Origin: Maratus speciosus | Taxonomy: Eukaryota; Arthropoda; Arachnida; Araneae; Salticidae | DNA length: 64,000 nucleotides | Direction of reading: 5' to 3' | Assembly: GCA_963932465.1 (NCBI GenBank) | Contig: OZ010800.1 | Location: 92,210,307-92,274,306, forward strand | In this document: positions 1-10,540 of the stretch, in pieces | Position numbering within the stretch: the first letter of the stretch is position 1 | How the letters are laid out: every line of letters begins with the position of its first letter | The notes under the pieces: generated by a model | Told to the model about the DNA's origin: nothing | Databases searched by the model: none | What the model saw: only the letters and a program-made list of their open reading frames with translations | Program-made: the position numbers and the translations under genes

Positions 1-3000
1 AAAAAAGTACAATCTTGGTGCTCACCGTAAGTAAAATATAACAGGTAAAACTTTAAATCCAACACAGTTATGAGTGCTCAGTGTGAGCCCCTCCAGATAA
101 ACGAACAATATAGAGCCGGTACAATAGCTCATCCCATACTTTTCTCAGCATTTTTTTTTTGTTGTTGTTTAGCACCGTTATAGTTTAGGCGTTGGTCTCA
201 CTTCTCCCAACTGACGTTGACGATTTTCGGACACGCATTACTGAAGCCGTTCAATGAGTCACTATGTACATGCTGAAAAATGATTTGTTCATCAATAGAC
301 ATTTAAATAAAATTTAAATCTTGAAAATGATAATCAGAATTTTTCTTTATTTATCGAATTTTAACACTATAAAGAAAAAATATACAGGATGTACATAAAT
401 GATTATCGCAAATTTATAGGACTATTATAAGAAAACAAAAAAAAAGTACAACCTTGGTGCTCACCGTAAGTAAAATATAACAGGTAAAACTTTAAATCCA
501 ACACAGTTATGAGTGCTCAGTGTGAGCCCCTCCAGATAAACGAACAATATAGAGCCGGTACGATAGCTCTTACCATACTTTTCTCACCTTTTTTTTGTTG
601 TTGTTGTGGGGCACCGTTATAGTTTAGGCGTTTGTCTCACTTCTCCCAACTGACGTTGACGAATTTCGGACACGCATTACTGAAGCCGTTCAAAGAGTCA
701 CTATGTACATGCTGAAAAATGATTTGTTCATCAATAGACATTTAAATAAAATTTAAATCTTGAAAATGATAATCAGAATTTTTCTTTATTTATCGAATTT
801 TAACACTATAAAAAAAATGTACAGGATGTACATAAATGATTATCGCAAATTTATAGGACTATTATAAGAAAACAAAAAAAATGTACAACCTTTGTTCTCA
901 CCGTAAGTAAAATATAACAGGTAAAACTTTAAATCCAACACAGTTATGAGTGCTCAGAATGAGCCCCTCCAGATAAACGAACAATATAGAGCCGGTATGA
1001 TAGCTCATCCCATACTTTTCTCAGCATTTTTTGTTGTTGTTGTGGGGCACCTTTATAGTTTAGGCTTTTGTCTCACTTCTCCCAACTGACGTTGACGAAT
1101 TTCGGACACGCATTACTGAAGCCGTTCAATGAGTCACTATGTACATGCTGAAAAATGATTTGTTCATCAATAGACATTTAAATAAAATTTAAATCTTGAA
1201 AATGATAATCAGAATTTTTCTTTATTTATCGAATTTTAACACTATAAAGAAAAAATGTACAGAATGTACATAAATGATTATCGCAAATTTATAGGACTAT
1301 TATAAGAAAACAAAAAAAAAAGTACAACCTTGGTGCTCACCGTAAGTAAAATATAACAGGTAAAACTTTAAATCCAACACAGTTATGAGTGCTCAGTGTG
1401 AGCCCCTCCAGATAAACGAACAATATAGAGCCGGTACGATAGCTCATCCCATACTTTTCTCAGCATTTTTTTTGTTGTTGTTGTGGGGCACCGTTATAGT
1501 TTATGCGTTTGTCTCACTTCTCCCAACTGACGTTGACGAATTTCGGACATGCATTACTGAAGCCGTTCAATGAGTCACTATGTACATGCTGAAAAATGAT
1601 TTGTTCATCAATAGACATTTAAATAAAATTTAAATCTTGAAAATGATAATCAGAATTTTTCTTTATTTATCGAATTTTAACACTATAAAGAAAAAATATA
1701 CCGGATGTACATAAATGATTATCGCAAATTTATAGGACTATTATAAGAAAACAAAAAAAAAGTACAACCTTGGTGCTCACCGTAAGTAAAATATAACAGG
1801 TAAAACTTTAAATCCAACACAGTTATGAGTGCTCAGTGTGAGCCCCTCCAGATAAACGAACAATATAGAGCCGGTACGCTAGCTCATCCCATACTTTTCT
1901 CAGTATAATTTTTTTGTTGTTGTGGGGCACCGTTATAGTTTATACGCTTGTCTCACTTCTCCCAACGGACGTTGACGAATTTCGGACACGTATTACTGAA
2001 GCCGATCAATGAGTCACTATGTACATGCTGAAAAATGATTTGTTCATCAATAGACATTTAAATAAAATTTAAATCTTGAAAATGATAATCACAATTTTTC
2101 TTTATTTATCGAATTTTACCACTATAAAGAAAAAATATACAGGATGTACATAAATAATTATCGCAAATTTATAGGACTATTATAAGAAAACAAAAAAAAA
2201 GTACAACCTTGGTGCTCACCGTAAGTAAAATATAACAGGTAAAACTTTAAATCCAACACAGTTATGAGTGCTCAGTGTGAGCCCCTCCAGATAAACGAAC
2301 AATATAGAGCTGGTACGATAGCTCATCCCATACTTTTCTCAGCATTTTTTTTTTGTTGTTGTTGTGGGGGTCCGTTATAGTTTAGGCGTTTGTCTCACTT
2401 CTCCCAACTGACGTTGACGAATTTCGGACACGCATTACTGAAGCCGTTCAAAGAGTCACTATGTACATGCTGAAAAATGATTTGTTCATCAATAGTCATT
2501 TAAATAAAATTTAAATCTTGAAAATGATAATCAGAATTTTTCTTTATTTATCGAATTTTAACACTATAAAGAAAAAATGTACAGGATGTACATAAATGAT
2601 TATCGCAAATTTATAGGACTATTATAAGAAAACAAAAAAAAAGTACAACCTTGGTGCTCACCGTAAGTAAAATATAACAGGTAAAACTTTAAATCCAACA
2701 CAGTTATGAGTGCTCAGTATGCGCCCCTCCAGATAAACGAACAATATAGAGCCGGTACGATAGCTCATCCCATACTTTTCTCAGCATTTTTTTTTTGTTG
2801 TTGTTGTGGGGCACCGTTATAGTTTATGCGTTTGTCTCACTTCTCCCAACTGACGTTGACGAATTTCGGACACGCATTACTGAAGCCGTTCAATGAGTCA
2901 CTATGTACATGCTGAAAAATGATTTGTTCATCAATAGACATTTAAATAAAATTTAAATCTTGAAAATGATAATCAGAATTTTTCTTTATTTATCGAATTT

Positions 3001-3612
3001 AACACTATAAAGAAAAAATATACAGGATGTACATAAATGATTATCGCAAATTTATAGGACTATTATAAGGAAACAAAAAAAAGTACAACCTTGGTGCTCA
3101 CCGTAAGTAAAATATAACAGGTAAAACTTTAAATCCAACACAGTTATGAGTGCTCAGTGTGAGCCCCTCCAGATAAACGAACAATATAGAGCCGGTTCAC
3201 TAGCTCATCCCATACTTTTCTCAGTATTATTTTTTTGTTGTTGTGGGGCACCGTTATAGTTTAGGCGTTTGTCTCACTTCTCCCAACTGACGTTGATTAA
3301 TTTCGGACACGCATTACTGAAGCCGATCAAAGAGTCACTATGTACATGCTGAAAAATGATTTGTTCATCAATAGACATTTAAATAAAATTTAAATCTTGA
3401 AAATGATAATCAGAATTTTTCTTTATTTATCGAATTTTAACACTATAAAGAAAAAATATACAGGATGTACATAAATGATTATCGCAAATTTATAGGACTA
3501 TTATAAGAAAACAAAAAAAAAGTACAACCTTGGTGCTCACCGTAAGTAAAATATAACAGGTAAAACTTTAAATCCAACACAGTTATGAGTGCTCAGTGTG
3601 AGCCCCTCCAGA
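1..3612 (+). repeat. Satellite array of ~440-bp monomers derived from an IS630/mariner-type element
   Basis: Head-to-tail array. The same landmark (GTACAAYCTTGGTGCTCACC or close variants) falls near 7, 446, 883, 1322, 1762, 2201, 2643, 3083 and 3522, giving periods of 437-442 bp. There are eight complete monomers plus a ninth broken at about 3612. Copies differ mainly by substitutions and by the length of a T-run/GTT tract. Each monomer contains a terminus-like segment (ACAGGATGTACATAAATG), a 5' leader, an ATG, and then a reading frame ending in LPTDVDEF...ITEAV, which resembles the C-terminal tail of IS630/mariner-type transposases. My reading is that each monomer is a whole internally deleted element amplified in tandem. 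The array is cut by the window start, so its true length is unknown. Confidence 0.9.
1385..1573 (+). pseudogene. Open 62-codon frame in satellite monomer 4, transposase-tail-like
   Basis: In this monomer the leader ATG reads without a stop through a hydrophobic stretch encoded by the T-rich/GTT tract into the transposase-tail-like end (LPTDVDEF, then ITEAVQ). Most other monomers carry TAG where this one has TAT (near 1501), or frameshifts in the T-run, so the frame is closed in them. The open frame is therefore probably a chance outcome of substitution and not a maintained gene. The internal hydrophobic segment could look like a membrane helix but is built of low-complexity DNA. I do not propose a function. 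Confidence 0.3.
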
Positions 3613-3865
3613 CTTTTCTTCTCTTTATAAACTTAATGTTCCAAATAGAAAAATATCAAAATTTATTTATCAATATAAATTAAAGTTTTGGTGTTTGTTC
3701 CACTGCTACAAACTGACGTTGTTGAACTTCGGACACGCATTTCTGTAGCCATTCAAAGTGTCACTACGGACAGACATGCTAAATAATGGTAGGATGAATT
3801 ATCCTACCGCCTCGATATCAATCGTGTTTCTCAAGAGCCTCTCATTGAACATTTATAACCGTGTT
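3613..3865 (+). pseudogene. Array edge with a second, diverged transposase-tail fragment
   Basis: The ninth monomer stops abruptly after the CCCCTCCAG motif. About 60 bp follow (3617-3680) that recur at about 5660-5715. Then 3684-3787 carries a diverged copy of the same transposase tail seen in the satellite (GACGTTG...TTCGGACACGCATT), with different substitutions and no T-rich tract. A short hairpin, GGTAGGAT-5 nt-ATCCTACC, lies at 3788-3808. No intact reading frame is present. Confidence 0.5.
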
Positions 3866-4566
3866 TAAGAGGACCTTCTACATTAGGAGAACAAAAAAAG
3901 CCCTTTTTATGACTTTTTGTAAGAAAACTGCATGATGGATCCTTTTGAAAATTTAACACTTTACTGTACATATTTTAAGGTATACGCGGAATTATTTTAT
4001 TAGATTTTCTCGGTTCTACTCTAAGTTATAAACAAATATGTTCAACTGATTTGGAAAATTTCGTCTGGACGGTGGTTATGATAGCGCCTTGTAGAATTAT
4101 CTGAAACGCAAAAATAAACATTTTTCGTAAACTTCGTGAGTATAGCTTCTAGTTAAATTAAAGGAACCCATAAATTTATTTAAAAAAAGTTATGTAATGG
4201 TTGATTAAAAAAAAAAAGTTAAAATAATTCGTTTTCATTTGTTAATAACTTTTTTTTAATAATTTTAGTAAAAGCTTTAATTCATATCGAAGACAATTAA
4301 ACAAGCTTTAATTAAAAAAAAAATCAAGATGTTCCATTGAGCAGTTTTTTTTTTTTTTTTTTAAATCTTGCCCACTGTGTCAAAAAATGTGGTTGAACAT
4401 ATTTGTTTATAACTTAGAGTAGAAGCAGCAAAATCTAATAAGCAAAATGTACCTTAAGATATGTACAATAAACTGTTAAAATTTCAAAACGATACATTGT
4501 GCAGTTTTCTTACAAAAAAAATCATAAAAAGTGCTTTTTATTTCTCTTAATGTATGCCCCTAACTT
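3866..4566. repeat. Foldback element with ~175-bp inverted arms
   Basis: The segment from about 3866 to 4044 is the reverse complement, with scattered mismatches, of about 4394 to 4566. The inner 32 bp of each arm (around 4013-4044 and 4394-4425, containing AAACAAATATGTTCAAC) match perfectly. Landmarks such as GTAAGAAAACTGCA and its complement TGCAGTTTTCTTAC sit at mirrored positions. The ~350-bp spacer is AT-rich with T and A runs and no ORF. This could be a foldback transposon, a long-TIR MITE, or two copies of one repeat inserted head to head. No clear target-site duplication was found. Confidence 0.75.
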
Positions 4567-5126
4567 TGAACTGCTATCTTTTTTATTTCCGATGAACCAC
4601 AAGGTTGTGATTTTTAGCCCCCGATATGCTATTTCTTTCTCCCAGCTGTTAAAATGTCGTCTCCAAAAATAACTTCCCGTTGTATAAGCTGGCCTTAAAA
4701 CAAAGCAGATGTTTCATTGCACTGTTAAATACGTCATTGAAATTTTTTTTACTTATAAGCTTCGCACATTTTCGTTTTTTATACCTTCGAATTGGGTAAA
4801 ATGTACTTTTGAATGAAATATTTTTGAAAACTGCATCTCAATTTAATTTTGAGATTTTTCTTTTGTAGTTTTTAGTGCCATTTGTTTAATTTTAGCAACT
4901 CAAATACTCCATTTCTGTAGTAAGTAAAGACAAAATACTTGGAAAATATTAATTATATATTTTTGTTGCCCTTTTCCCGTAACTACTAAACAGAATGTAA
5001 TTAAAATACGTGCTAATTTGAAAAAATGCAAATAAATGACTTCTGATAAAACATGGAGCTATTATAAAATATATTAATTATCTATATTACAAAGAAATGA
5101 AGGTAAATGAATCATTGGATGCCAGA

Positions 5127-5157
<31 letters not shown>

Positions 5158-5378
5158 TGTGTGTGTTCTTCTTGTGTTCTGTGTGTTGTAGTTTCTTGAG
5201 TGACGAAATTTTTTCTTGATTTGTGTATTATTCAGTGATAGTGACGTCATATGAATACTTTACTATAGATGTTGTTTGAGACTGTATCGTAAATAAGGAA
5301 TTCTTCAGAGGATGCGAGGACGTCATTTTATATAAAAAAAAGCGTGTGTTTTAAGTCTTAAAACTGATATATATTTTA

Positions 5379-5412
<34 letters not shown>

Positions 5413-5474
5413 ATATTGATCGGGTTGACACTAAATTCCGATAAAGTAGAATTCTTGTTCTCTAGTTTTTGTTT
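4567..5474. other. Gene-free AT-rich stretch with microsatellites
   Basis: No supported gene. It contains a T-run followed by (GT)n at about 5127-5166 and an (ATCT)n microsatellite at about 5382-5412. The rest is AT-rich without long frames or splice-site pairs that I could trust. Confidence 0.6.
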
Positions 5475-5527
5475 TCTTTTAATACTCCTGTAAAGCTTGG
5501 ATATTCATTTTTGTACATCCTGTATAT
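5475..5527 (-). repeat. Single-copy terminus of the satellite-related element family
   Basis: Read on the minus strand, this stretch (ACAGGATGTACA..., then ...TTAAAAGAAAAC) aligns over about 50 bp with the terminus-like segment present in every satellite monomer (for example about 3462-3515), with several mismatches. It lies outside the array and in opposite orientation. It is evidence that the segment is a transposon end that also exists dispersed. Confidence 0.5.
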
Positions 5528-8211
5528 ATATATATATAATATTTTAAATGTATTTTATGCATTAATGCACCAATTAAAAAATGTAATACAAAATAACATT
5601 TTTAATAATTGATTATTATTATTATATATATACTTTTTACTTTTCCCCTTTTAAAAAACTTTAAACTTAATGTTCCAAATAGAAAAATATCCAAATGTAT
5701 TTATCAATATAAATACACAACAAAAGCTTTTTGTACGAAAATTCACTATATATTTATTTAAAGATATTTTCTTTTTCACGATAAAGCAAACATATGAATA
5801 ATCAACAAGAAGGCTAGAATGGTATTTGAAAAAAGCCTTAATAACGCCATTAGTTTGAATGCAAGAATATAAAAGCACTACCGCAAAAAGTCTGAAATTA
5901 CGTGCAACAGCAAGTCATTAAGGATATTTTAATATTTATAAATATCGGAAATATCCTATTCTATTAACCGAAGTTTATCGTAAAGTTTCATTATATGTAA
6001 TTAAAGAGGAATATTTATTGAAGTGACTTTTTACTCAATATATTCAATAAATATAAAGATCCTTTATTACAAATTAAAGCTATCCACTATTTTTGAAAAC
6101 CATAATCTCTTTAGAATATATTTTAGTCATCTTTTGAGTTTTAAGTTCTCTTTTAAATAATCAATATTTTATGCATATTTTTTACATTTAAGATACATTT
6201 TTATTAACAACAAAAGAAAACAATTTTTAAATCACGATGTACGCTTTTCAACTTTTAGCTTTAATAATATAACATTGAACACCGATTATAAAAACATTCA
6301 AATGAATGACTATTTGAAAAGGAATCAGAAATCAATTCAGTGACGAATGTTTCTAAATTCTTTGTATTATATTAATAATTATATTTTTAGAAAAATAATT
6401 AAAAGTTTAATTAATTTTTAACGATTCAGATTCATTTATTATTTTTAATTTCATAGGAAGTTTTATTTAGATTTCCTATTCTTCATAAATTGATAAAAAA
6501 TAATTAGTATTACTGTTACATTTGTCTCCTCTTTTACGTTTTATGTAAGTAAGTTACGATATGGTGAAAATAATTAAAACTCTAAGAATGATTGGACAAA
6601 ATTTATTCTTTTGAAAATGATTAATTTCATAGATATTTTGACAGCTTCAAGTTTACCACCTTTTTCTAATTGATAATAAATATTTCCTGTTATCTGCAAA
6701 GTACTTTCAATACTATCAACGTAAAAGTTAAAATATCGTAGTTTGAGCCACCTGCAGTACTTTCAGAGGGCAAAATTCGATCCTCCTCTGTATGTCCCCG
6801 AATCTCAAATATATTTTTTTTAATCTTTTTAGGACTTGATTTATTGCATTTTTTTGAAATTTCTATACAATTATCAATAGTCTACATCAGACTGCCTTCC
6901 GCTCTTTGAAGAGAATTACTTCTGAGCAATCAGAACTTAAAGAGAAGTATGTCTGTTTCGACTGTCAGTTTTTGAGTTAATATTTTTTTCTTTTCTTTTA
7001 CATAAGTGTTACCATAAGAAAACGAAACATGCAAACTGTTTTTTTCATTCTATTATTTCTATCTTGAGAGACTTTAATGGAATTTAAATAATGTAGAAGA
7101 AAACAAAACAATCATTGATCAAACATTGATCCTAAAACACTTTTCAACGCTTTTGAATATTTTAACAAAATTCCATTGTTTAATAAGGTAGTAAAATATC
7201 TAAGTGAACATTTTAGAAGAAACATATAACATTTGAAAACCAGATTTTAGCAATAACCGTCTACAATCATGAGTTATTTATAGTTATATTAATTATTACC
7301 CCAATTATTTTGTGAGCACTGTATTTAATGTACAGATTTGTGTATATTATACATATTATGATAACATTTAGTTTAGTAGGAAAAAGCATAATACTTGAAA
7401 ACGCATCTTTAAAAAAAAAAAAACATTTTGTACAATCCTGCATATTAACTACCGACTTTTATACACGCCACTTATAGACGTAAACTTTCTTTTATGGTAA
7501 AAAATGCTTAAAACTACTGAGATCACACCAAAAAGTATCGTCCGTAGGCGGTCATGTATCCATTTTTTTGCGTGGCCTGTGTACGTGTTATATGATGTTA
7601 TATATATTCAAGAAACATCTTTAAGTATACTAAATATAGTTCAGCTCAAAAATGCATAATATAATTAAACCCCATCTTTAAGTAAATCAAGCTCATACTC
7701 AGTAATGCTTAAGAATTATTTTGTTTTGCCTTGTTATGAGCTGTAGCATTTATGTACACCACATAGCATGTTAAACTTTAGTTAAACTAGAAACGCATAC
7801 AATAACAGAAAACTAACATCCAAGAAACTATCACAAATACATATCACTTCGGATACAGTACTGCATCCGAAAATTTTTGTGTCCCAGTAAATAAATGATA
7901 AATGCTATGCACATCATATTCTACAGAAAGTATCTTGTTTATCTCAGTAAATTATATTATTTTCATTGTATTTGAAAAAAAATTAAATAAAATACGCTGT
8001 AAACGATTTTTCTCTGTATACTATTATGTAAATAATTCTTTTGTGCGTTTTTGTAAATGTGTTGACTGTCCTTGTACGTGAACTATAATAAGTTCTACAC
8101 ATTTCATTTTCAGTAGATTCCATGATATAGCAAACGTCGATAGCATATAAAAATTACAGATCAATCCGCGTACATTTACGAGAGTTAGAGCACGGAGAGA
8201 CGGACAGACAA
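5528..8211. other. Gene-free AT-rich stretch
   Basis: No gene that I can support. About 5655-5715 duplicates the ~60 bp at the edge of the satellite array. TA-rich runs occur at 5523-5540 and 5622-5632. The open frames in this interval are short, low-complexity and lack any recognisable domain, so they are not called. Confidence 0.6.
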
Positions 8212-8393
8212 ACACTCGACTGGGTCACAGAGTTGTCAAGTCTCCGGCTTTTTGCACACCACTGTTATTATGGAGAAAATGTTGTTTCTTTAAATCGCCC
8301 GATTGTTCTAAATAAATAAAACAACATTTTCTGTACTAAAATACTGGTATCCAAAAGGCCGGAGACTTGCCAGCTCTGAGACAGCCGAGTGTG
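8212..8393. repeat. Inverted-repeat hairpin element (MITE-like), ~80-bp arms
   Basis: About 8212-8292 pairs with about 8310-8393. Outer landmarks are ACACTCGACTG against CAGCCGAGTGT; the middle pair is CAAGTCTCCGGC against GCCGGAGACTTG; the inner pair is AAAATGTTGTTT against AAACAACATTTT. The loop is only about 20-30 nt, so transcription from either strand would give one long imperfect hairpin. A small MITE is most likely. A hairpin RNA precursor is possible but there is no expression evidence. Confidence 0.75.
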
Positions 8394-8624
8394 ACCCACC
8401 GCGCCGGCGTGAACGCGTTAAACTAGGAACATTTTTCGTTTCGCTCTGCGAATAACAACGGACGATATTTCTGTAAACCTGCTTAGCAGGTAAAGACGGA
8501 GAAAAATGATTAGCATTTTTTTGAAGTTTTCAATTAATTTGTCGTCTAATGACTTGTAGATTCTTTAGCGAATTCGCATTCTATAAATATAACCTCATCT
8601 ATTTTTATTAACATCAGATGTGGT

Positions 8625-8633
8625 TATATAAAG
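8625..8633 (+). promoter_or_regulatory. Possible TATA box
   Basis: TATATAAAG followed by GGCGCTC, in a local region richer in CpG (GCGCCGGCGTGAACGCG at about 8401-8417, CGACGTT near 8668) than the surrounding AT-rich DNA. A chance TATA box is common in such DNA, and no following ORF or clear donor site was identified, so this is a weak call. Confidence 0.2.
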
Positions 8634-8660
8634 GGCGCTCAATTGAAAAGTCAACAGCTG

Positions 8661-9123
8661 ACGTAACGACGTTATCAAAGTTGCCGAACTAGTTTTTAAT
8701 TTAATTTTGGCTTCACGCAGTGTTAGCGGCCCATTAGACAATGTTTCAGCATTTTAAATCTCTTCACTCCCTACGCCATATATGCGGACGTTTAGTTTTT
8801 TTATAATTATATCTACTGTCAATAATAAAAAGGGCAAAAAATTTGATAATAACTTATTCGCTACAGAATCCCTTAAAAAGAAAAGTAAAAATTTTATGGT
8901 TTGGCTGCGCTGATGTGGACGTTTTTTTTATTTGTGAATTTTTACTGCTTTTCCCATTTTTTTTCTTCTTTTTGAATTCCTATCAATATAAAAGGAATAA
9001 ATCGTAAAAAAAAAAAAATAATAATAATAATAATAATTTTTTTCTCAACATAAACAATCGGCCCTGAAGTGGTTAAAGACGCTGTGTGTGTGCAATTGAC
9101 TGATAAAACATAGGGTGAACAGA
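8661..9123. other. Gene-free stretch with AAT microsatellite
   Basis: No gene supported. It contains an A-run plus an (ATA)n microsatellite at about 9006-9037. Two similar phrases (GCGGACGTTTAG near 8783 and GTGGACGTTTTT near 8916) may belong to a degenerate repeat. Confidence 0.5.
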
Positions 9124-9560
9124 ATGGAATCTTCCAGAGTCGAATAGCGATGCGTAAAGCGTTTTTTGGTGGCTTGAACGCAGGCATTTTTCACCGAATG
9201 CAGCATGTGTATGGTGAACGCTGTTCAAGCCGTAAAACTGTGACCAACTGGTGCAAGAGTTTCAGACAAGGAAGAGAGACAGTTAAGGATGCACAGAGAC
9301 CAGATCAGGTGCAGTCTTCTATTACCGATGCATCAAACGCCGTTGTCGATGAGATGGCTAGAAATGGCAGATGAGTGACGACCCGGGAAATTTTGGAGCA
9401 ATCGAGGTTTTGTAAACGGTCAGTGATCACAACCACTTCAGACGAAGAAGTGAAGGATAGGTTACAAACATTCTTCCGAAATCTGCCCCAAGGGTTCTAC
9501 GCCATGGGTCTCGACATGCTGGTGACTCGATGGTAAAAATGCCTCAAAAAATACGGTGAT
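9124..9560 (+). pseudogene. Internally deleted mariner transposase (SETMAR/HTH_48 type)
   Basis: The frame starts ATGGAATCTTCCAGAGTCGAA (MESSRVE), hits a stop, then runs open from 9150 with the HTH_48-type helix-turn-helix of mariner transposases (VYGERCSSRKTVTNW...). This is followed by the linker typical before the second HTH. At about 9415-9440 it jumps directly to the extreme C-terminus (DEEVKDRLQTFF, then FYAMGLDMLVTRW, KYGDYF). The whole D,D34D catalytic core, about 200 residues, is missing, so the copy cannot encode an active transposase. At least one stop (9145) and one further stop or frame break (9372) are also present. Family assignment rests on motif order at both ends and is secure. 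TIRs were not delimited. Confidence 0.85.
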
Positions 9561-10424
9561 TATTTTTATATTTCTAATAAAATACTTCTACATTCTGTGT
9601 CCAAACCATATATTTATGGTACTTATCCATCAACTTGTATAAATATGATCATACATATAACAAATTCTGACAAAAAAATGGTTTAAATTGGATCTGAATC
9701 ATTTAATGTATTACTTTTATTATAAAATCGAGTAAATGACTGAAACATTTAAGGTCAATAATAACTTAATACACGTCTTGATTCACTTATGAAGTATATA
9801 CGGCTTAAAGACATTTCATTTTACCGTCACAAATTTTAATCACACGTCTCTTAAAGCTAGAATAGAACGTATAAAGATATTATGTATATGACTTTTCTTT
9901 TACTGTAATAATTATTTAATTCTCCAATATCGATGTTTCTACAAATATGGGCTATTTATATTTGAGTTTACATGTGTAGTTTACATTTGATATAAAATGA
10001 ATAATACATAATTTTTATATAGTTTTAATAAGGTCATTATGCACTAATGTGACGATCCCAAAATGTGACAATGTTCTTGTACTTAAAATCTTAATACAAA
10101 AATCATATATAAATGTCATATAATGAGGCATCCGAACTTAAGGATCAAATCGCGAGACATTTCTCTGCATTTACAACGTTTTTCTTAAAAAAGATTCCCA
10201 TTACAATACACGTAGTTCGTTATCAAGTGCCCCCATATACCTTAAATGCTGCGAAAAATCCCGAAAATGGTTCATTATTTTTCTTTTTTAACTAAGAAGA
10301 TTAAATAAAATTACGGACGTCAAGGGCTAAGATGTGTGTTTCATTAACCTGAAATTTAAGCTCAGGAAAAGGCGACATGTTTTCGAATCAGAATTATGAA
10401 TTATTGTACTCAATTTGGTAACAT

Positions 10425-10425
<1 letters not shown>
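9561..10425. other. Gene-free AT-rich stretch
   Basis: No gene supported. A 60-codon open frame at 10113-10295 has no recognisable domain and ends in a phenylalanine run from a T tract, so it is not called. Confidence 0.5.

Positions 10426-10474
<49 letters not shown>
10426..10474. repeat. Homopolymer T49
   Basis: An uninterrupted run of about 49 T, directly followed by CCACAG. It may be the poly(A) tail of a retroposed sequence in minus orientation, or an expanded polypyrimidine tract of a splice acceptor (see 10481-10540). Homopolymer length may be affected by assembly. Confidence 0.9.
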
Positions 10475-10480
10475 CCACAG

Positions 10481-10540
10481 ACTTATTAGCGACAATCTGA
10501 ATGCCCTAAATGGGAAGATACTTTTAGGAGATTACCTAAG
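10481..10540 (+). other. Candidate 60-nt internal coding exon of a host gene
   Basis: Preceded by a very long polypyrimidine tract ending CCACAG and followed by GTAGGT, so both splice signals match consensus. Of the three frames, two contain stops and one is open across the whole 60 nt. Translated from the second base it reads LISDNLNALNGKILLGDYLR, a composition unlike the surrounding low-complexity DNA (GC about 40 percent). If spliced, the exon takes two bases from upstream and leaves two bases (AG) to be completed downstream. I do not recognise the protein, and no neighbouring exon was identified, so this may be chance. Confidence 0.3.

Noticed and set aside
1..3612. Possible CRISPR-like array
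   Set aside because: The ~440-bp monomers are repeats throughout, with no short repeat plus unique spacer pattern, and the genome context is eukaryotic.
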